From Bacillota bacterium (GTDB taxonomy: Bacteria > Bacillota > Clostridia > Lachnospirales > Bianqueaceae): DNA of 9,524 nucleotides. The notes beneath the pieces were generated by a model. That model ran no database searches and was not told where the DNA came from. It was given only the letters and a program-made list of their open reading frames with translations. The stretch is taken from the NCBI GenBank assembly GCA_017467985.1, contig JAFUJY010000165.1:1-9524 (forward strand). The letters are read 5' to 3'. Positions 6,530 to 9,524 of the stretch are shown piece after piece. Position numbers and translations under genes: made by a program. How positions within the stretch are numbered: position 1 is the stretch's first letter; the number at the start of each line of letters is the position of its first letter.

Positions 6530-7690
6530 ATGTTTGAATTACCTTTTATTTTAGATGGTGCTACAGGCACTGAGCTGTCCAAGCGGGGTATGAAGCCCAG
6601 CGATTGTACGGAGCGTTATGTGCTGGATAACCCTGCGGTGCTGGCTGGGCTGCAGAAAGAGTATGCGGCGGCAGGTTCTGAAGGTGTTTTAGCACCCACC
6701 TTTGGTGCCAATTCATCGACTCTGACAAAGCACGGTTTTGCGGTTTCCGAGGTGGAGAAGACTTGTCGTGAACTCTTCCATGTGACCAAAGATAATGTCC
6801 CCAACGTGAAGGTGGCTGGTGACATGTCCCCCACGGGTCTTCTGATGACTCCTTACGGCGACACCGAGCCAGAGGAGATTTATGAAATCTACCGTCAGCA
6901 GGCAGCCACATTGCTGGACTGCGGCGTGGACTTTTTCGTTATCGAGACCATGATGTGTGCTGCTGAGGCCAAACAGGCCGTGCGTGCGGTGCGGGATCTG
7001 TCCGCAGATATTCCCGTGTTCGTGTCCATGACCGTAAATGAAAATGGCCGTACCATGTACGGTGATAGTCTGGATGGTGTTTTGCTGAGTCTGCTGCCCT
7101 ATCATATTCAGGCCTTTGGCTGTAACTGCAGTATCGGACCGGATGTAATTGCTCGTGCGTTGGAGCCGGCGGCACCCATTGCCAAGCTGTATGGCATTCC
7201 GCTGATTGCCAAGCCCAATGCGGGCATGCCCATTACCGATGAAAATGGTACCCATTTCCCGCTGAGCCCGGCGGACATGGCTGCGGCTGTGGAACATCTG
7301 ACCGGTCTGGGCGTGGGAGTCTTTGGTGGCTGCTGTGGTACAACCCCAGCGCATATCGAGGCCATTGCCAAGGCTGCTAAGACCACCGCTAAGGAGCGTT
7401 TCGCCGATGTGGATATGGCCGAAGAGGGTACTTATGTATCCACCACCCGCGTGTGGGCCATTGTGGACCCGGATGCCGAGTACACTGCTGTGGACGGCGA
7501 CAGTGAGGACGACATTTACGACCTGATGGACGAGCTGGATCCGGAGGACATCCTATACCTGGAGCTGGGTGAAGGTGCCGCGGATGTGCTGATCGGCATG
7601 GATGCCTTTATCCCCAACCCTATCGCGGTGCAGGGTGATGAGGAAGAAATTAAAAAAGTTGAAGAAATGCTGTGCCGAAAGGTGCGGTGA
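6530..7690 (+). CDS. Homocysteine S-methyltransferase-domain protein (MetH N-terminal type) with acidic C-terminal tail
   Basis: A 386-residue protein whose first ~285 residues form a homocysteine S-methyltransferase barrel. It opens with FILDGATGTEL, continues through TFGAN, GDMSPTG and FFVIETM, and carries the three expected zinc cysteines: Cys200 in GCNCS and Cys268-Cys269 in GGCCGTTP. These bind the thiolate of homocysteine (or a related thiol). The enzyme would transfer a methyl group to make methionine. The folate, cobalamin and reactivation domains of full MetH are absent, so a separate methyl donor or corrinoid protein is needed, or it uses a small donor. The last ~90 residues are strongly acidic (DGDSEDDIYDLMDELDPED near 321-339) and match none of those domains. 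The ATG at 6530 lies 9 bases after AAGGAAGG. An ATG at 6521 is possible but abuts that site. Confidence 0.88.
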   Translation: MFELPFILDGATGTELSKRGMKPSDCTERYVLDNPAVLAGLQKEYAAAGSEGVLAPTFGANSSTLTKHGFAVSEVEKTCRELFHVTKDNVPNVKVAGDMSPTGLLMTPYGDTEPEEIYEIYRQQAATLLDCGVDFFVIETMMCAAEAKQAVRAVRDLSADIPVFVSMTVNENGRTMYGDSLDGVLLSLLPYHIQAFGCNCSIGPDVIARALEPAAPIAKLYGIPLIAKPNAGMPITDENGTHFPLSPADMAAAVEHLTGLGVGVFGGCCGTTPAHIEAIAKAAKTTAKERFADVDMAEEGTYVSTTRVWAIVDPDAEYTAVDGDSEDDIYDLMDELDPEDILYLELGEGAADVLIGMDAFIPNPIAVQGDEEEIKKVEEMLCRKVR

Positions 7691-7698
7691 AAAAGAAA

Positions 7699-7723
7699 CC
7701 TCCCCCATTATTTCAGGGGGAGG
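7699..7723 (-). terminator. Terminator of the cobalamin operon (convergent point)
   Basis: CCTCCCCC (7699-7706) pairs with GGGGGAGG (7716-7723) around a 9-base loop. On the minus strand the stem is followed by TTTCTTTTTC, a good terminator tail. The stop codon of the phosphatase gene lies inside the loop. On the plus strand the hairpin follows the methyltransferase stop by 8 bases but has no T-tract, so it is a weaker stop in that direction. Confidence 0.82.
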
Positions 7724-8253
7724 CTGCGATATTGACCATCCATAATTTCATAACCGTTGCCGGGGCGTGGCTGCCACTGGTAGCGGTTTTTATTTTCTTC
7801 GGGGAAAAGGTGGGCCATGATGGCGGCAATCACGCCGCCGTGGGTGATGACCACCGTGTTGTCGGGGATCTGGGCGAAGGCCTCCAGTACCCGATGGGTC
7901 ATCTGGTTACCGCTTTCGCCGTCGGGCGGAATGTTGGCTTCGTTGTCGCCGGTGATCCAGGCCTGGTAGGCCGGGGTATCTTTGAGATCTTCGTAGCTGT
8001 GCATTTCAAAAATACCGAAGTCCACCTCCCGCAGGCGTACATCTTGGGTGTGGGGGACCGGTCCAAATAAAATATCAAGGGTTTGTTCTGTCCGTTTCAT
8101 CCCACTGGTGATGAAGCGGACATTTTGCAGGGAATAATGCAGTGTCTGCAGTTCGGCGATGCCAGCGGGAGACAGGGGCAAGTCGGTGCTGCCGCAGTAG
8201 AGGTGTCGTTCGTTGGCCTCGGTTTTGCCGTGGCGAATCAAATAGATACTCAT
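7708..8253 (-). CDS. cobC: Histidine phosphatase, probable alpha-ribazole-5'-phosphate phosphatase
   Basis: A 181-residue histidine phosphatase of the phosphoglycerate-mutase superfamily. LIRHGKTEAN holds the phospho-accepting His8. Arg54 in SGMKRTEQT and the second histidine, His138 in ITHGG, complete the phosphate pocket. Glu76 in LREVDFG is the probable acid/base. In the cobalamin pathway CobC removes the 5' phosphate from alpha-ribazole phosphate or from cobamide phosphate. The family itself is broad; the specific call rests on its position last in an operon with cobS and CobU-like genes. The start at 8253 is fixed by an ATGA overlap with the upstream gene's TGA, which implies translational coupling, although GGAG is 11 bases away. 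A longer frame reaching 8472 only shadows the upstream gene. Confidence 0.85.
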   Translation of the reverse strand: MSIYLIRHGKTEANERHLYCGSTDLPLSPAGIAELQTLHYSLQNVRFITSGMKRTEQTLDILFGPVPHTQDVRLREVDFGIFEMHSYEDLKDTPAYQAWITGDNEANIPPDGESGNQMTHRVLEAFAQIPDNTVVITHGGVIAAIMAHLFPEENKNRYQWQPRPGNGYEIMDGQYRSLPLK

Positions 8254-8624
8254 TTTAGTCGTTGCTCCAATCCGCAGAAGATTCGGCTGACCTGTTGGGC
8301 TTGGCCGGAGAGGTACTGGCACAAACGGCCGGTGGCCCGCCGCCAGGCGCGCATGTCGGCACCCAGGGGTACCACGCCGCAGAAAATATCCTGGCAGATC
8401 AAAATACTGTTCTGCCAGTTTTCTTGATGGGTTTTGAAATATTCCACCGGGTCCATGTCGCTGTGGACACAAGCCAGAGTGAATTCTTCCAGATGATCAA
8501 TGCAAGGTTTGGAAAAATCAATGTATGTATCGGTGCAGGTAAAGATATCTTTGTCGTTGAGAGCGAAAGTGGCCTTGGCATAATCTAACTTGCCTTGATA
8601 GGCCCCTCCAATGATTAGAATCAT
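8250..8624 (-). CDS. Short CobU-like P-loop protein (adenosylcobinamide kinase family)
   Basis: A 124-residue protein, well short of the ~180 residues usual for CobU. It begins ILIIGGAYQGKL, which matches the CobU P-loop (GGARSGKS in Salmonella) except that the Ser/Thr after the lysine is Leu13. The end matches the CobU C-terminus: DIFCGVVPLGADMRAWRRATGRLCQYL, then FCGLEQRLK. The middle segment, which in CobU carries the guanylylated histidine and its HWR-like context, is missing or unrecognisable. CobU phosphorylates adenosylcobinamide and then transfers GMP to it. Whether this short form does either is uncertain. The ATG at 8624 has AAGGAGG 6 bases upstream, within the end of cobS. It overlaps cobC by 4 bases. 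Confidence 0.78.
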   Translation of the reverse strand: MILIIGGAYQGKLDYAKATFALNDKDIFTCTDTYIDFSKPCIDHLEEFTLACVHSDMDPVEYFKTHQENWQNSILICQDIFCGVVPLGADMRAWRRATGRLCQYLSGQAQQVSRIFCGLEQRLK

Positions 8625-8635
8625 GGTTTTCCTCC

Positions 8636-9370
8636 TTATACTATTGCACAAACTGCGATGGCGCACAGTTCACCGATGGTGAGAGCGTAACCAGAAATGT
8701 CGCCGTTCATCCCCTCCAGGGAACGGTAGCCTCGGCGCAGGGCCAGGCCATAGCCTGCCAGCAGGGCTACCAGAGCAAAAGCCTTTATTCCGCAGCACAG
8801 GAAGCCGGCAGCGACAATAATACATAGCATGATGACCAGAATTACAAGGTGTTTTTTGTTTTTAGCGGTTGCAGCGTACTGGCTGGTAGACATGGGCTTC
8901 AGGCCGGTGACTGCCAGGGCAGAACAACAGCGGCTGAGAGCGGGGACAAAAAGCAAAATAAAATGATTGTCGGTACCGCTGGCAAAGAAGGCAAACTGGG
9001 CCAGCATGAGCAGGATGCAGTGGATGACAGCAAAAGAACCCACGTGGGAGTCTTTAAGGATCTCCCGGCGACGGTCCAAGTCACGCCAGGATTTTACCGC
9101 ATCGGTGACATCCATGAAGCCATCCAGATGGATGCAGCCGGTAACCAGAAAAGGATAGGCGCACAGAAGGATGCCCCTTACCAGAGCAGGAAAGCTTAAA
9201 AGCTGAGTGAGCCGGGCCAAAGCGGCCCAGAGGACGCCGATTTCCAGGCCCACAACGGGCAGAAAAAGGAGCATTTTGTCCTTGGCCTTCTCGTCCCAGA
9301 TATTCCAGGGGCAGGGAATGGCACAGAACATGCTCTGGCACATGGCAAAGGCGTGAAGATATGTTTTCAT
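8636..9370 (-). CDS. cobS: Adenosylcobinamide-GDP ribazoletransferase (cobalamin synthase)
   Basis: A 244-residue integral membrane enzyme of the CobS family, normal in length. It joins adenosylcobinamide-GDP to alpha-ribazole (phosphate) to complete the nucleotide loop of cobalamin. HLDGFMDVTDA (81-91) and RREILKDSHVGSFA (101-114) are the hallmark cytoplasmic motifs that bind metal and substrate phosphates, and GMNGDISGYALTIGE (220-234) is the conserved C-terminal loop. Hydrophobic segments lie near 33-55, 60-80, 113-131, 136-155, 174-193 and 195-210. The ATG overlaps the upstream gene's TGA (ATGA), implying coupling, and a GGGGGAT site lies 10 bases upstream. Its TAA falls inside the ribosome binding site of the next gene. 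Confidence 0.93.
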   Translation of the reverse strand: MKTYLHAFAMCQSMFCAIPCPWNIWDEKAKDKMLLFLPVVGLEIGVLWAALARLTQLLSFPALVRGILLCAYPFLVTGCIHLDGFMDVTDAVKSWRDLDRRREILKDSHVGSFAVIHCILLMLAQFAFFASGTDNHFILLFVPALSRCCSALAVTGLKPMSTSQYAATAKNKKHLVILVIMLCIIVAAGFLCCGIKAFALVALLAGYGLALRRGYRSLEGMNGDISGYALTIGELCAIAVCAIV

Positions 9371-9524
9371 AATGGCAGATCCCCCTTATGGATGATGGCT
9401 TGACCGGAAGATACTTCCACCACGGTGTCGCAGACGGCGGCCAGTTGGCGGTCGATATCTGCCAGACATTTGCGGTAGGTTTCTGTAGCCTGGTCATAGC
9501 GAATGGCATCAGAAAAATATAGTC
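9367..9524 (-). CDS. 3' end of a CobU-like gene (probable bifunctional adenosylcobinamide kinase/guanylyltransferase), partial
   Basis: In the minus frame whose first full codon is 9522-9520, 51 residues run from the window edge to a TGA that overlaps the cobS start by 4 bases. There is no Met in the stretch, because the start lies beyond the window. The segment TYRKCLADIDRQLAAVCDTV followed by VEVSSG resembles the CobU C-terminal helix and strand (FRDIAGRVNQRLAAAADEV then WLVVSG in Salmonella). CobU supplies adenosylcobinamide-GDP, the substrate of CobS, so the order fits the pathway. The similarity covers only a short region, so the family call is moderate. A different frame over the same bases that starts MPFAMTRLQ is a shadow. 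Confidence 0.6.
   Translation of the reverse strand, partial: LYFSDAIRYDQATETYRKCLADIDRQLAAVCDTVVEVSSGQAIIHKGDLPL

Noticed and set aside
6713..7354. Minus-strand open frame of 213 codons opposite the homocysteine methyltransferase
   Set aside because: It lies fully within a well-supported gene, lacks a ribosome binding site and has no family features.
9081..9509. Minus-strand frame of 142 codons beginning MPFAMTRLQ
   Set aside because: It overlaps cobS and the preceding CobU-like gene in another frame. The alternative frame gives a CobU-like C-terminus with a 4-base overlap to cobS, which is far more coherent.
1..9524. CRISPR array, tRNA or rRNA gene, insertion sequence, or cobalamin riboswitch
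   Set aside because: I saw no regularly spaced repeats, cloverleaf, transposase or recognisable B12-box. Any riboswitch for the cobalamin operon would lie beyond the right edge.

Overview
The window looks like chromosomal DNA of a mid-GC Bacillota bacterium (Clostridia or Negativicutes; I cannot resolve it further). The evidence is strong AAGGAGG-type ribosome binding sites, near-consensus sigma-A promoters, a YwlG/UPF0340 gene (a family I know mainly from Bacillota), and anaerobe-style corrinoid and methyltransferase genes.

Layout. (1) Bases 1-232 hold the 3' end of an unrecognised gene and a strong bidirectional terminator. (2) Bases 236-3265 hold an AraC-family regulator on the minus strand. 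It is divergent from a two-gene plus-strand operon of uroporphyrinogen-decarboxylase-superfamily proteins, the methylcobamide-methyltransferase type of fold. The shared intergenic region has an extended -10 promoter and a 13-bp perfect palindrome. The first URO-D protein keeps a His-x-Cys-Gly motif; the second has His-Thr-Asp-Gly-Asn in its place. (3) Bases 3338-4270 hold a relatively AT-rich dinD gene on the minus strand. It has a consensus promoter and a leader hairpin, but one in-frame TGA codon splits its reading frame. (4) Bases 4352-5378 hold a membrane-anchored alpha/beta hydrolase on the minus strand, with its own promoter and terminator. (5) Bases 5388-7690 hold a plus-strand operon of a small nitroreductase, a YwlG-family protein and a homocysteine S-methyltransferase-domain protein with an unusual acidic tail. 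(6) Bases 7699-9524 hold a minus-strand cobalamin nucleotide-loop operon entering from the right edge: the end of a CobU-like gene, cobS, a short second CobU-like gene, and a CobC-type phosphatase. Its genes are overlapped or tightly packed, and its terminator hairpin converges with the methyltransferase operon.

The theme is corrinoid and one-carbon metabolism. The right-hand operon would finish cobamide synthesis or salvage. The homocysteine methyltransferase and the URO-D pair belong to folds that often transfer methyl groups to or from corrinoids. No corrinoid-binding protein is present in the window, so a direct functional link between these blocks is inference. The most notable observations are the single-codon interruption of dinD, the AraC-controlled unequal URO-D pair, the two CobU-like genes around cobS, and the non-canonical C-terminal tail on the homocysteine methyltransferase.
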